This document shows, in pieces, positions 11,747 through 22,644 of a stretch of 64,000 nt of DNA (the stretch's first letter is position 1; each line of letters opens with the position of its first letter). The DNA comes from Branchiostoma floridae. Taxonomy: Eukaryota; Chordata; Leptocardii; Amphioxiformes; Branchiostomatidae. The position numbers were made by a program, and so were the translations under genes. The notes beneath the pieces were generated by a model. The model saw nothing but the letters and a program-made list of their open reading frames with translations. It was not told where the DNA came from and ran no database searches. Location of the stretch: positions 4,460,267 through 4,524,266 of the forward strand of contig NC_049985.1 of assembly GCF_000003815.2 (NCBI RefSeq). The letters run 5' to 3'.

Positions 11747-14700
11747 CTGTAACAATACAAGACATGGCTCCATGAAACCTGGAACATCAGACTGAATCAG
11801 CACACATAGACAAGGCTGATCAACCTATGGCTATTGTAATTAGGGCTAGCCCTACTGGCAAGGACAAGGACAATCCAAATGTAATTTGACAAAGACAGGA
11901 TGATTATCAATATCAATATTGAGACACATGCGACACAAATATGATTCACAATGTACTGATTACACCCTCCAGTGATGTTAAATCTGATGCAAATCTGATT
12001 CATCTCTAGAAGGTAAACAGATTAAAAAATCGCCAGAGAATTGAACGTTATTCATCCAAAAATCTACCATTACATTGGACAGTTGAAGCAACACTGATAG
12101 ACAGATGGATGGACATTGGACTGCAAACATCTCAACTTTGCAGAGTTTAGCAAAGAGATTGAAAAGACACAGGCCATATTCTGGCCAAAAATGTCCCTTT
12201 AAAGCTTGGAGTCTCAACAGGTAAGCCATTTTCCGACTGTGTTATACTGTACAGGGGTGGAAGTCATGTTTACCGGGTTGATGGCGATAAGTGTGCCTGT
12301 CAGTGTTCCCACACACAGCAGTCTGGGATTGGAGCCCAGGCACGGAGAGGAGAACACGGAACCTCCGCCACAGTGGGTCTTCCACACGCAGCACCGCTTC
12401 TGGGGAAAAACACACAGGTACAAAAAACACGCTTCAACTCAATTCTTTAAGTCACAGTTTAATTGTAGAGCAATCACCTTTATTTCAGTTATATCAAACT
12501 CAAATAGGTTAATATCATTGTATGTGCACATGGACGCAATTGATGACTCAGCTTGGGAATTATGTGAATTCTACAGAATTCTGCCAGAAATCTGCTCCCT
12601 CTGCAGAAGATACAAAAACTGTACTGCTCCCTCTGGCAGAACATACAGAAACTGCACGGCTCTATTGGCAAAACATACCAAAGATGTAAGTAACAAACAA
12701 ATATTAAAGAAAACACAATGTTGGGACTGACCTTGAGGTCTAGAGCATGCACATGCTGATCATGTGATCCAACGAAGACAAGCGAGGTCTTCATGTCCAG
12801 ACATGGGCTGGACTTCACAGCACCTCTTGTGTAGTAACACCATTGTATTGTCCCCGTCCGTGTCTCCAGAACGTATACACAGTTGTCATAGCAACCTAAT
12901 TGAAGGCAACATCAGATAGATTCTATTAGTACCTGGTCAATAGCCATGAGTGTCCAATGTCACTTTTAATCAAATTCTCCAGCCAATGCCTAGCAGGTTG
13001 TAGTCAACAAATGTATTATAGGAAGATATATGTACCAGTCTATTTTTGCAAATAAAGAAAATTTTTTCTCAATCATCCTACTGATGATATTGAAATCATT
13101 ACAGCATTTTCATGTTCATAGTGACCTCTTCGTTGTGAATCTTGACACTGCAAATATGCATTGTATGACAGAATTGTTTCAAACACAAGCTTAAAACACC
13201 ACCTACCATGAAATTAAGTCACAGCAAAAATAAATAAAAATTTACAGTCCCTTAAAAGGAATCTTCCATCAAACCTTAAAAGTTTGTTAAAGTTCTAAAC
13301 AAAAACGTTATTTAGTAATGAGTGTTGAAGTGAGTTCCTTACCCACAATGATGAGTTCCCCATCAGTGGAACAGCAGGCTGAAGACTCAACCCTGTCTCC
13401 CAGCTTGGTCTCCCATAACAGTTTCCCTGTATCCATGGCAATGGCACAAAACTTGTGGGAGTGAGAGCCGATGAACACGACCCCTGCTGGGTACCAACTG
13501 GAAAGCAAACGATTGCAAACATGTACATAACCTTATTCACTATTAATAAGGCACTTTTAGTAGTTTTAGTATATAGTAGATTAGTCACGATAATTTTACT
13601 AAAGGCAAATGTCGCATTGCCAAACCAGGGCCCGGCCGGCGGCTTTCAGGAACGAAAAGTATGATATAAAAGACACCAAACTACACAAGACATAAAGAGA
13701 GTAGTTGTGAGCATTGTTTGTGGAAACTTAAAATAGAATTGTATATGATTCTAATAATAAACACAAACATAATTGATTATAATAATAAACACAAACAACC
13801 TGGCTGGCCCACCATTTGGAAATGTGATAATCAGAAATGACAGACTTCACCCCCTTAAATACCAAAGAACAAACAAACACGACATACAGTACCTAACTTC
13901 AGTTAACAGAAGAGGTGAAGCATCCACACATTTCCCTGTGTCACATGTCCACACCGTCTCCATGGTGATCTCCATGGCAGCGAGTTCTGTTGCCAAGCAA
14001 CTTACATCTTCCAGTGCTGTGGATACAGACGGCACATCTGGCACTAAACAATTGACTTGTCCGTTCTCTTCTGTGTTGGGCTGGAGACAAACAGTTTGGG
14101 ACCCTCTCAGCACTGCTCGAGTGCAGTTATTACTTCTGGGAACATCTTGTGACACCTGTGTCCTTTTATGGAATGGTTTCACAATAGTGTCTTCAGATGG
14201 AAGGATGTCTACAGTGTCAGTGTCTTCAGATATCTTCATCTTCTTCCGCTGCTGCTCATTTGGATGTCTGATTCCAGGTCTCTTCTCTTGTGACATCTTG
14301 TCTTCAGAAGTTTTTACAGAATTAGAATGACCCTTATGCAAAATATGTTGTTGAGGGCTTGCTAGATTTGGACTGGAACTTCTGTTGGTTTGGACGTCAT
14401 TTCTTCCCTTTAGTAGAGATTGTGCATATCTTACAAGGTCTCCTAATGTCTGATGTAAGATGATGTCCAGTGCATCAGGAAAGGTGTGTCCAAATGTGGA
14501 CTGCAGGTTTTCTACTAGCTGTACGGCTGTCAGTGAGTTTCCTCCACCGGCAAGGAAAGACAGTTCCTGGTTTTCTTCCGTTTCCGTCATCAGGGTTCCT
14601 CCAGCTTGCTGGTAAAAATCATGGGAAACGAAGTTTGGGAAATGGTGAATTATAAAGAATCAGTAAGATTGGTGAAGTAGAAGGACAAAAAACTTCCAGA

Positions 14701-17700
14701 TACTGTGAAAAGTATTTACAATCATGTTGCCTTCCAGTTGTCATCTGGTTGTGTCCATCTTTTATGTACTTGATATCCATGATTGAATGACTCACCTCCC
14801 AGAGCTCACACACACAGTGGTACACATCAGTACAATGGTCCACTGTCAGGGGTGGGTCAGACTGTGCAGATAGCAGCAATGTGTCCTTGTCAACTTTGCC
14901 TGGGGATAGAAAAGAAAGACAATCATGAAATGATATCATAAATGTGGGCCTAGGTACCTCTTACTACATTATCATCATCATCATCATCATCCCATAGGTT
15001 TGTAGTCAGCCGTACGCTGGTTCATCAGTCGTAGGGGCAGCACAACTTATTATGCTGTCTCAATAGGCATTTAGTCCCCTGGCGGCACCTATCTCCTCTC
15101 CGGGCCTCTTACTACATGTATGTTAAATGCAATGGACCTGCATTTTTGGTTAGAAACAACAGTAAATTACTGTTTCTTCCTAACATGTTAACAAAGTACA
15201 GTAGGGGCATCTTCTCTAGGTAGTTTTAAAGAACGCTTGCAGATAGATGTGCAAAAGTTAGGGGTTACGAGTCGTTCGATGTAATATAACCAGCTGCTGC
15301 CGCGCCGCGTGCCTGCGAAGCTGGTGTGTTACGCCGAACGGCGGTTATACCGGCTATACAGATACAGAACAAACAAAAAAAGCAACATCCCTACCATGTC
15401 TGGTGACTGGCAACTCCGCCACCTCTATGACCTTGTCAGGTACAGCGTGGGTCGGCAGCTCTGACCTCAGGGACAGCAGGATGTCCTCAGCGCGACCTTG
15501 ACCCCGCGTGTGGACAGCCGACAAAACGACAAACAGCAGCAGTCTGTGCCTCCTGTCCATCACAGCTACGCAGGTCTCCACTCCATCTAACTTACAGCCT
15601 TTCTGAGGAGAAGTAGAATGTGAAATACAAGAAGTGAAGATTCCATCGTACACTTCTTTTTGGCAATGGCCCAGAGACAGAGCCAATGTCATGAAAACCA
15701 TGATTTTAAATTCAGTTATTTTTGTGGGTATTTCATTTCTTCGTAGAATGGGAAATCATGTTGTGTTTAAGGTTGCAGTTGAAACAAATCTGTAGTTACT
15801 GTTACATTTACTGCAGTAATAGTGTGTCCAGTGGTTACCAGTCCTGCCTCTGTCTGTATCACTCACCCAATATGCATGCTACAAGAAAAGGTTGCAGTTT
15901 TTAAGACAGGACATTAAGCCATCATCATACAGGTCCACTTTTCATTGTGCTTGTCGAGAAGAGTTAGGGGCGTTTCCCCACTACAGTGGACCTGTAAATA
16001 CTGTACTGTGTACATAGAGTCACTCTGTCTTCTCTGTCACAATCAGTGGGAAAAAAATTATAGCTCTTCAGAAACAAACTGGTTTGAGATCATTTTTACT
16101 GTGACATTGGAAAAACACACTCTCAGTGTCCCACCTGTTCTATCCATTTCAGGTCCAGCCGTTTTCCGTTGCGCTTCACCTGGTCGTCAAGGCGACCACA
16201 GAAGACTAGTTCAGCACCATGGAGATCAACAACATCCCCTGAGGACCGCATGACAATATCAGTAGGTGGGGTAAGGTCCTCACCATCCAGGTAACACTGT
16301 CTGTGATCACCACCTGGAAGGAGAAGTTTAACTTGAAGTCTGAACTATTGAGAGTTACTGGTTTAATATTATACCAGTTCTTAGACCAGGGAAGGTAGAG
16401 AGTGCACCATATGATTAAAACTCAATGCATCATGACCAAAAAATCCATGGATAGCTTTATTTTGTTGCTTTAATTCATATAAAACATAAACATGGTTCTC
16501 CTTATGATTGGGCTGCTATTTGCAAAATATATCTTAAATCCACAACAATTACTGCTTTCTGTATGATGCGATCAAGAGCTTTCTGGCATTCCTACTCTGA
16601 TGAAGAGTAAATAAGGATTGGCCTAAAGTCATCTGGTTGCAGTTCATAAGTACACTGCCAGGTGGCAACGTACCTCCCTAAACATCACTCACCAATATAC
16701 AGCACCCCTTGCCCCTCTGACACAGGTTTCCCCTCCTTGTTCCTGACCTCCAGTTTAGTACCTAGAAGAGGCTGACCCAGAGGCACTCTGGAACTGGGGT
16801 AGAAATACATGCAGAGGATTAGATTTTAGGTCTTGCACAAGAACATGTCATTTTCTTATGGTTGAAGAAAAATAATTATGGCTCTTGGTGGCAAATGTGC
16901 AGATGTTTGCAAAGGTGTGTTGCTTTGGCACACTTTTGACAGATTAAAGAGGCTCTGTAGGCGTCATACATAGTGTAAAGTGCTGTTCCCAAAAGCACAA
17001 CATCAGGGCATGGTGAGAATCGAACCCAGGACCTATTGGTTCTAAGCCCAAAGCTCTAACCACTATGCCTAACCAATGCCCAAGCAATGGTGCAAAGTCA
17101 AAGAAGTAGAAATGTTTTCAATGGGAATATCAATTTTTTACTTCTCTGGGTGGGATTTTGAGAGGTATAAGACAATAACCTGTTGCCTGCACTGATGTGT
17201 TCCTCAGGAATTCTGTAGAGCGTCGCCCATGACGACACCTCAGTGATGCCGTAGATGTTGTAGAACCGTGTTGTGTTGCCGGGGCCTCTCCAGGCGCGGA
17301 TGTCGGCGGGTACCGGACACTCCTCTCCGCCGAACGCCAGCAGTCGCAGGGGTGAGTCTGCATGGAGTATTTGTGTCTGGAGCAGCTTTGTACCAAACCT
17401 ACGCACAAGGCTTGGGGTTGCCTGGACCATGTGGAAACAGTGGGTCACTTGAGCACCATTTAAACTGTCAGTTTAATGTCTACAGCTGCAGAATTCTCTC
17501 AAGGTTCGCTTCACAGCATAGTTAAGGGTAGTGCAGTTAAGATACATGGCAAGTGCTACAGGCATGGGAATACTCCCAGGGAGGTCTGGGGGCATTCATC
17601 ATTTTAAATTCATAACCCTCAGAAAACATCTTATGAATTTTGAGGACCAAAATTATATGAAATAAACCCATTACCTTTGTAACAAAACAGAATAGCCCTC

Positions 17701-20700
17701 TACACTTGCTTAAACACAACATAGGGGCCCAAATCACAGTGTTCAGATAAAAACTACAGCAATATATTAGATTGCTAGAGGATACCAACACTCTGCTTGT
17801 ACAGCATACAGCAGTGCTCAGTACCTGTAAAACTGTGACTTGTTGCCTCCTGACCAGAACATCAGCCAGGAACCTGGGAGCTTTCTTCACCTCCTCAGGA
17901 ACCATCAGCAGCGCTGCTCTGCTGGATAGGGCCAGGAACAACTCCACTATGCATGGGTCAAAGGTCACGGGTGAGGCACTGAAGATGACATCATGGGTCG
18001 TGACCTCAAACAGAGACCTGGGATAGAAATCGCTGCAATTAGCAACTTTGTAATGTACGTCGATGAAGATTAGACATCTAGGTGATAAGTTACGCCAAAA
18101 CACAGCTACTCAAGCAAATGGATAGTTGCTTGAGTAACTGCTTTTAAGCATAAGTATGTAAGGTGTTGCCTTTTTAATTCAGGAGGGGGAAGAAAAATTA
18201 CCTTAAAGTAAGGAGAGTAGTAAGACCCTTAGTGCCTTTCCTCCTTGAGATTAAGGCAGAACTTTATGTTGTTTTTATTTAGCAGAGTTGGAGGATGCCA
18301 TACCTGCAACTTTCTGTGGTGTCTTAAGTCCCTGTTTAAAACGATTCTGAAGCACAGTTGTCACCACAACTACTCTGCAAACATTTTAGAGGTCTGATTT
18401 TAAACTCACACACAGCAAAAGAGTGAAAAACCATAAGATATCATCACAAATATTTCAAGATTTACAGTACCTAAGATGTAGAATATTTGGCACAATACAG
18501 CTGTGAGGGACGCCCACAGTCTTGGGCTGCCCTGTCGTGCCCGAGGTCTGAAGTCTGTAGGCAAGGGGAGACCTGGATGGGGTGGGGGGCGTGGCCAGCA
18601 CTCGCACCAGGATCAGTCCATGCTGCAGCAAGGAAGGGGAGGCGACTGTGGACACCTGGAGATGGGAGCATTTCTGCAGGAACCCCTGTAGAAAATGGTA
18701 TAGGCCATGCTTGCACATTATGTCACAATTACAACTAATGTTTCCAATCAATAGTTGTTACAACCATGAACTGAAGTCACATCTAATTAAATTCATTTTC
18801 TTGTTCTTCTTTCATGGTATGACTGTATGTGTTCATGGGGCTGAGGGCTTCAAGCACAGTACGCCCATTAGACTGTAAGGTTTGATTCACACCTACCCTT
18901 TTGTGGTGGTTCTTTAAGCTGCTCAATGTGTGGCTCTTCTCTAAGAGTCTAACTTGAGACCAATCCAAGCAATGGACATTCTTAACTTGAGCTAGGTACT
19001 TATTTTCTCCTGAGTTGAGTAAGGAAATCTGAGTATCAAGAGCCTTTCCAAAAGGCAAAACACAGCCTGTCGGGAAATTTAAACCCTTGGCACTTGGGCA
19101 AACATCATGATCACGTCACACAACAGCGTAACAGAACTCACCTGCATCTGCTCCAGTTGAATGAGTATGTAGGGGACACGGATAATGGTCAGCTGAAGGG
19201 GTGAGTCTGGGTCCATTGGTACCAGACAGGCTGGCAGCTGCAGTATACTGGACAGGGAACAGTTGGCATAATGTGAGTGTATGGATAAACATAAAAGGTG
19301 TACAATCAATGTAGACAACAGTTCAGGTACCAGTCTTTATCATGCATCATCACCAGGCTCATGACTCAAATGGTGTAATCTGTCAAAAGTGTTGTTTTTC
19401 ATTGCTCGTTAATATGTATAGCTTGATGAGGGTCTGCATGCTCTTTTCCGTAAGGCGTAGGCAGGCCTTTTAATTTCCCGTAATTCGTAGGGAAGCTATT
19501 TTATTTCACGTAATTCGTAGTGAGGATGGAAAATTTACCGTAAAGCGTAGCCAGTGCATTTCACGTAAGGCGTAATCTAGCCCAAAAATTTTACGTAAAA
19601 CGTAATCTAGCCTAAAAATTACCCGTAAATCGTAGTCTGGCCTCCCAAATTTCGTAAGTCGAAGCGTAGTCTACCAGTAAATTTTAGCCTTCAAAGCAAA
19701 GGAAATTGCGTTTCAAAGGATCAAGATTTCAAAATTTTGCCGGACCTCCCTTGCGACTATTCGGTCATCGACATGGTGAAAATTGTATCGGTGGCCTCGC
19801 CCTCAAAAACCTTTTTGCTAATAGAAATGTCATTGAAGTTATAACTTAGCTTAGTCTGCCAGCAAAATTTGCCCATCAAAAATAAAATGCAGGAAATATC
19901 ATTTTAGAGGGTCAAGATTTCAAAATTTTCATGGTCCTCCCTTGCGCCGCCTCGAGCCTTCGGCGCTCGAAATTCTGAAAATGATGTTGGGGGATGTGAC
20001 GTGTCAAACTCAAACTCCTTTTTGCTGATAGAAATTTCATTTAACTCAGCTTTATATAATAGCCAGAAAAACGTAGGAAATCGAGGTTCGGGGTGTCAGG
20101 ATTTCACAACTTCCCTTGCGACGCCTTTGCCCCTTCGGCGCTCGGCTAGTCTGTGTAACACAAACTCCGCTGTCCAGGGCTGTAACTGGCCCCTCTCCGC
20201 GGAGGCCGGCGGATGTTTGGCGGGCTGCTATAAGCGAGATTTAATCAGGCTAGCGCTCGGCATGGTAAAAAATCTGTTGGGTGGCTTACACTGAACCCCT
20301 GGGAATCTTTAATTAGATATGCCATTTAACTTAGCTTTGTCTACCAGTGAAAATTTCCCCTCAAAATGCAGGAAATGGTGTTTCAGAGAGTCAAAATTTC
20401 AAAATTTTCCCGGCGGAGCATGCCCCCGCCCTTGCCGAGTGTTGCCAGTCTTTCAGAATTTAGCGTAAACCGTTGCCGGCCTTTCTGAATTTAGCGTAAA
20501 GCGTTGCCAGCCTTCGGAATTTAACGTAAAACGTAGTCGACCGTTCTGAATTTAGCGTAAAGCGTTGTCAGGACCCCCCATGCAGACCCTCCTTGATATT
20601 CATTATTCACAAGTACTCTCTCTTCACAGCCAGGGGCTGAACTGCGAGGAGCCTGCAACAGGGCCTAAATTAGTAAATGGGAAGGGTCTGGAGCGGCTGC

Positions 20701-21017
20701 TGTATGACACAGTAATTGCCAATGATTGTGAACAGATGACTGTGACTGGTAATCGTGACTTACCTGATGACCCAAAGAGGCAGATTTCCCGCAGTTTTTG
20801 CGTACAGCCCAACAGACTGTCCCAGGATGTCTGGCACAGCATTCCTCAGGACGGAACACAGGTCTTCTACACCCTGGGCTAGCTCGCTGTACGTCATGAC
20901 CGTTGTGTTGTGTCCATTGTCAAACACGACGGCTGTTGTGTGCGGATGTTGGGCTGCGGCCTGTTGGAACAGACCGTGCAGGGTGACCCCCTCCCAGGTG
21001 TGTGGATCATCCGCCAT
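11045..21017 (-). CDS. AASDH: AASDH, beta-alanine-activating enzyme (acyl-CoA synthetase family member 4), complete
   Basis: Joining 14 exons gives 3465 bp, 1154 residues plus stop: 21017-20764, 19247-19142, 18685-18471, 18017-17825, 17421-17180, 16793-16693, 16313-16135, 15602-15395, 14899-14796, 14608-13893, 13497-13343, 12895-12732, 12399-12274, 11746-11045. Every join uses GT-AG and keeps frame. Domain order is an ANL-type adenylation domain (about 1-505; TSGTTG at 167-172, YGITE at 313-317, A10 lysine in HGKVDK near 501), a carrier domain with phosphopantetheine serine in GGNS (Ser559), then a PQQ/WD-like beta-propeller (about 750-1154) with repeated FSSP/SSPC motifs. This order is unique to AASDH; vertebrate AASDH is about 1100 residues. 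The family activates beta-alanine or related acids as adenylates and loads them on its own carrier domain; the final acceptor is not known to me. It is a single gene, divergent from the LMO7-like gene. Confidence 0.95.
12274..12399 (-). CDS. AASDH: AASDH coding exon 13, propeller blade
   Basis: A 126-bp phase-0 exon between TTCCCCAG and CCG|GTAAAC. It encodes KRCCVWKTHCGGGSVFSSPC and CVGTLTGTLIAINP, one propeller blade. Confidence 0.92.
12732..12895 (-). CDS. AASDH: AASDH coding exon 12, propeller blade
   Basis: A 164-bp exon between TCAATTAG and AAG|GTCAGT. It encodes GCYDNCVYVLETRTGTIQW, then AVKSSPCLD and VGSHDQHVHALDLK, two strands of PQQ-like blades closely matching the AASDH family pattern. 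Confidence 0.92.
13343..13497 (-). CDS. AASDH: AASDH coding exon 11, propeller blade
   Basis: A 155-bp exon between CTTTCCAG and G|GTAAGG. It encodes VFIGSHSHKFCAIAMDTGKL and RVESSACCS, a typical PQQ-like blade (GSHSH, DTGK, ESSAC) of the AASDH propeller. Confidence 0.93.
13893..14608 (-). CDS. AASDH: AASDH coding exon 10, carrier domain and linker
   Basis: The largest exon (716 bp, residues 535-772). It starts at CAAGCTGGAGG after TTTTACCAG. The carrier motif FLAGGGNSLTAVQL places the phosphopantetheine-accepting serine at 559. A polar, low-conservation linker follows, with a basic patch (RKKMK, possible nuclear localisation signal). The exon ends with WTCDTGKCVDASPLLL, the first propeller strand, before AG|GTACTG. 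Confidence 0.92.
14796..14899 (-). CDS. AASDH: AASDH coding exon 9, catalytic A10 lysine
   Basis: A 104-bp exon between CCCCAG and GAG|GTGAGT. It begins inside HGKVDKDTL; the lysine (about residue 501) is the A10 catalytic lysine of the ANL superfamily. The rest, ending VCELWE (residue 534), opens the carrier domain. Confidence 0.92.
14967..14990 (+). repeat. TCA microsatellite
   Basis: Seven or so ATC/TCA trinucleotide repeats in AASDH intron 8. Confidence 0.85.
15284..15369 (-). repeat. dispersed repeat, family R1, copy 2
   Basis: Reverse-strand copy in AASDH intron 8, the best preserved: AGCCGGTATAACCGCCG, then GGCGTAACACACCAGCTTCG, GCGGCAGCAGCTGGTTATA. Confidence 0.85.
15395..15602 (-). 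CDS. AASDH: AASDH coding exon 8
   Basis: A 208-bp exon after TTCTCCTCAG, ending CATG|GTAGGG. It encodes the C-terminal subdomain of the adenylation domain, with LPTHAVPDKVIEVAELPVTR (the PSHxVPD...LPxT pattern). The glycine of HGK is split across the junction to exon 9. Confidence 0.92.
16135..16313 (-). CDS. AASDH: AASDH coding exon 7, hinge of adenylation domain
   Basis: A 179-bp exon between CCTTCCAG and CAG|GTGGGA, residues 371-430. It has SSGDVV (TGD-like A7 motif) and GRLDDQVKRNGKRL (residues 410-423), the A8 hinge where the C-terminal subdomain rotates. It is read by splicing; the exon is too short for a long open frame. Confidence 0.92.
16693..16793 (-). CDS. AASDH: AASDH coding exon 6
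   Basis: A 101-bp exon between CTACCCCAG and G|GTGAGT. It encodes RVPLGQPLLGTKLEVRN and ends VLYIG, the usual A-domain stretch LGxPLxGTxxxVxD. It has 2+1 phase ends that fit both neighbours. Confidence 0.9.
16985..17090 (-). repeat. tRNA-derived SINE-like element
   Basis: In AASDH intron 5, minus strand: GCATAGTGGTTAGAGC (A-box-like) and GGTCCTGGGTTCGATTCTC (B box). The acceptor and D arms do not fit a functional tRNA, so a SINE or tRNA pseudogene is likely. Confidence 0.55.
17180..17421 (-). CDS. AASDH: AASDH coding exon 5, adenylate-binding motif
   Basis: A 242-bp exon starting ATPSLVRRFG and ending at AACAG|GTTATT. It carries LLAFGGEECP and YNIYGITEVSSWATLY; YGITE (313-317) is the A5 motif that contacts the adenine. 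The donor GTTATT is weak, but the join to exon 6 restores frame exactly and matches the family. Confidence 0.9.
17825..18017 (-). CDS. AASDH: AASDH coding exon 4
   Basis: A 193-bp exon between TATCCCAG and CAG|GTACTG, residues 192-256. It contains FSASPVTFDPCIVELFLAL, the adenylation core segment after the P-loop, and ends VTVLQ at a phase-0 junction. Confidence 0.93.
18471..18685 (-). CDS. AASDH: AASDH coding exon 3, phosphate-binding loop
   Basis: A 215-bp exon between TTTCTACAG and AG|GTACTG. It carries the ATP phosphate-binding loop TSGTTGQPK (residues 167-175) followed by VPHSCIVPN, a hallmark of AASDH. The stretch before the loop is shorter than the corresponding vertebrate segment, so it is a weakly conserved linker. 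Confidence 0.93.
19142..19247 (-). CDS. AASDH: AASDH coding exon 2
   Basis: This 106-bp exon follows CCAG and ends CAG|GTGAGT. It completes a split serine codon and encodes ILQLPACLVPMDPDSPL and on to QMQ (to residue 120). The PMDPDSP stretch is the conserved A-domain segment where synthetases carry Y-x-P-x-D. The 1.5-kb intron before it is repeat-filled. Confidence 0.92.
19440..19675. repeat. CGTAA-nn-CGTAG repeat array
   Basis: About eight copies of a dodecamer-like core (CGTAAGGCGTAG, CGTAATTCGTAG, CGTAAAGCGTAG, CGTAAAACGTAA) separated by 15-30 bp. It lies in AASDH intron 1. A second block with core GCGTAAAGCGTTG is at 20450-20575. Confidence 0.8.
19680..20450 (+). repeat. tandem degenerate repeats with GTCAAGATTTCAAAATTTT core
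   Basis: The core occurs near 19720, 19911, 20095 and 20390, each preceded by a GGAAAT block and followed by a CCTCCCTTGCG or GGAGCATGCCCCCG block. Related sequence lies inside the elements at 55822-56138 and 61702-63659, so this may be nested transposon interior. Confidence 0.65.
20147..20252. mobile_element. short transposon (MITE) T1, copy 1, with 9-bp target duplication
   Basis: 106 bp beginning TAGTCTG and ending CAGGCTA (inverted ends TAG(T/C)CTG). Flanked by perfect direct repeats GCGCTCGGC (20138-20146 and 20253-20261). Nearly identical to the copy at 22689-22792. It has no coding capacity. Confidence 0.9.
20450..20575. repeat. second CGTAA-type array, about 33-bp period
   Basis: Four units of (T)CTGAATTTAGCGTAAAGCGTTGCC(A/G)GCC-like sequence in AASDH intron 1. 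Confidence 0.8.
20764..21017 (-). CDS. AASDH: AASDH coding exon 1 (start codon)
   Basis: The exon begins with ATG (start MADDPHTWEG) and encodes the N-terminal lobe of the adenylation domain (residues 1-84 plus two bases), ending in LPLWVI before CAG|GTAAGT. The bases directly upstream of the ATG read TTTCAG, so the ATG may be the first codon after a 5' noncoding exon. No closer in-frame methionine fits the family N terminus better. Confidence 0.88.
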
Positions 21018-21124
21018 CTGAAATATCGGAGTAGGCAGACTTTACCCCTTTACCTATATACCGCTTTGCAACCAGTCAAACCAAGGAGGTTGAAAGAGGT
21101 CAAACAGACAAAATATCAGGCCTG

Positions 21125-21416
21125 AGGGTGTATGGCATTTTGCATATTGCAAACACACAACACCCATACACACATATACAAACGCATGCACACACATGCC
21201 AACACGCACATGCACTTGCACACACACACATACACACACACACACACATACACACACACACACACACATGCACACACACACATGCACACATACATGCATA
21301 TACACACAAACACACACACACATGCACACGCATACATACACATGCGCAAATACATGCATACACACAAACACACACACACATACATGAACACACGCACTTA
21401 CACACATGCACACTAC

Positions 21417-21447
<31 letters not shown>

Positions 21448-21455
21448 CACGAATC
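21125..21455. repeat. CA/CATA microsatellite upstream of AASDH
   Basis: About 330 bp of CA repeats interrupted by TACA, TGCA and AACA units. It produces long threonine/histidine and cysteine/valine frames on both strands that are not genes. Confidence 0.95.
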
Positions 21456-21628
21456 CATGCACACACAGAGAGCGACGACCAGACATACAGACAAGGCAAA
21501 AACAGCATTTCAGTGCATTGTGGTGAAGTTAGACTGTTAGAAATGTAACGGTAACGACCTCAAGAATCTTATGCATCAGCTAGCGATAAACAAAACTGTC
21601 CGGCAGGTTTGATTTCGCAAAGTTTTAC

Positions 21629-21700
21629 CGACCTCTGACGCCAAGTCACCGCCCCTCGACGTACCCGCCAAGCACGGCCATTGATGGACGAGTTCAATTT
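21629..21700 (-). promoter_or_regulatory. possible AASDH promoter and 5' noncoding exon
   Basis: On the minus strand this GC-richer patch contains GGGGCGG and ends with a donor-like CG|GTAAAACT at 21628. With TTTCAG directly before the AASDH start codon, this could be the spliced 5' untranslated exon. The CA microsatellite would fall in that intron. There is no TATA box, and the support is weak. Confidence 0.25.
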
Positions 21701-22214
21701 TATCGGGGGGGCAGTCATAAATAACCATTATTGAGGTAAGCTGAATATAAGGTTTAGAGATTATTATAGCACATTTTATAAAAATTTTATTCATTTTTTT
21801 ATAATATTGCTTACGAATAACTTTTACTGTATGTTTCTATCTATGTTTTAAGAATTTACAAATCAAATTTACCCCTAACTTGAGTTATATGGTATTGCCT
21901 AGGTCAAAGTTCGCTTGGCGCGAAACACAAAATGTTACGTATGGTGAAGTTGGGAGATATGATAAGGAAACTTCAATAAAAACATGATGATCGCTTCAAA
22001 CTCAATACGACATGCGTTTGTAACACAGAAATCGTCCATAGAGTCCAAAAGTATCACATTTTTCGTAATCGTTGACTGAATTATAGCTAGTTCACTTTTA
22101 TGCAAAGGATATCGGACAGAGTATCAAGTTCGCAGAGTCAAGTGCACAGGACCGTGCAACCTGGAGGCTTCTAACGGAGCGGAGCAAGGGGCCAATCCCT
22201 GGCACTTAGGCAGG

Positions 22215-22600
22215 TAGGCAGGACTTTTATCCTTGGGGTATCCTATATCCGTTATTTTTAAAAAAAACCAGAGCATTTATTTACAGGGATATCAGGTCGA
22301 CGGACGTTGCAATATTTTGAGCATACATGTAACTGGAATATTTTGAGTATATAGCAATTTGAAGCCACATTCCGATTACGTGATAGCTCTAAACACCATA
22401 TTTTGAAATAATGATATAGTTTATTGCAAAATTCTTGCCCGTGCACGTGGGCTAATTGCAGGTAACACGGAAGGGTACATATACACATGATACAGTGCAA
22501 TATACAAGAGTCTACTCTAACAGCTAACTCTTCACATAACTTTAAAACCAACGGATGTAGGTTACCCTGCGGATAAAGGTGAACAACCGTTAAGTGTTGT
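22215..22600. mobile_element. inverted-repeat element T2, larger diverged copy
   Basis: Left arm TTTATCCTTGGGGTATCCTA matches the inverse of right arm GTTACCCTGCGGATAAAGGT. The interior shares GGGATATCA(G/A)GTCGAC with the compact copy at 37825-38043. Confidence 0.6.
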
Positions 22601-22644
22601 CGGGGCTCCCCCACGAATGCCCTCATATCGGACCTGTCTCTTTG

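Noticed and set aside
12206-12730. 174-residue plus-strand frame
   Set aside because: It is antisense to two AASDH exons and the intron between them; the minus strand carries conserved protein sequence.
13773-14330. 185-residue plus-strand frame
   Set aside because: Antisense to the AASDH carrier-domain exon; shadow of real coding sequence.
16985-17090. tRNA gene on the minus strand
   Set aside because: The B box is good but acceptor and D arms do not form a standard cloverleaf; a SINE or pseudogene fits better.
19440-20575. CRISPR-like array
   Set aside because: Repeats are degenerate 12-33-bp units in a eukaryotic intron without uniform spacers.
21054-21548. Long open frames rich in Thr/His (plus) or Cys/Val (minus)
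   Set aside because: They are translations of the CA microsatellite, with no start context, splice support or domain.
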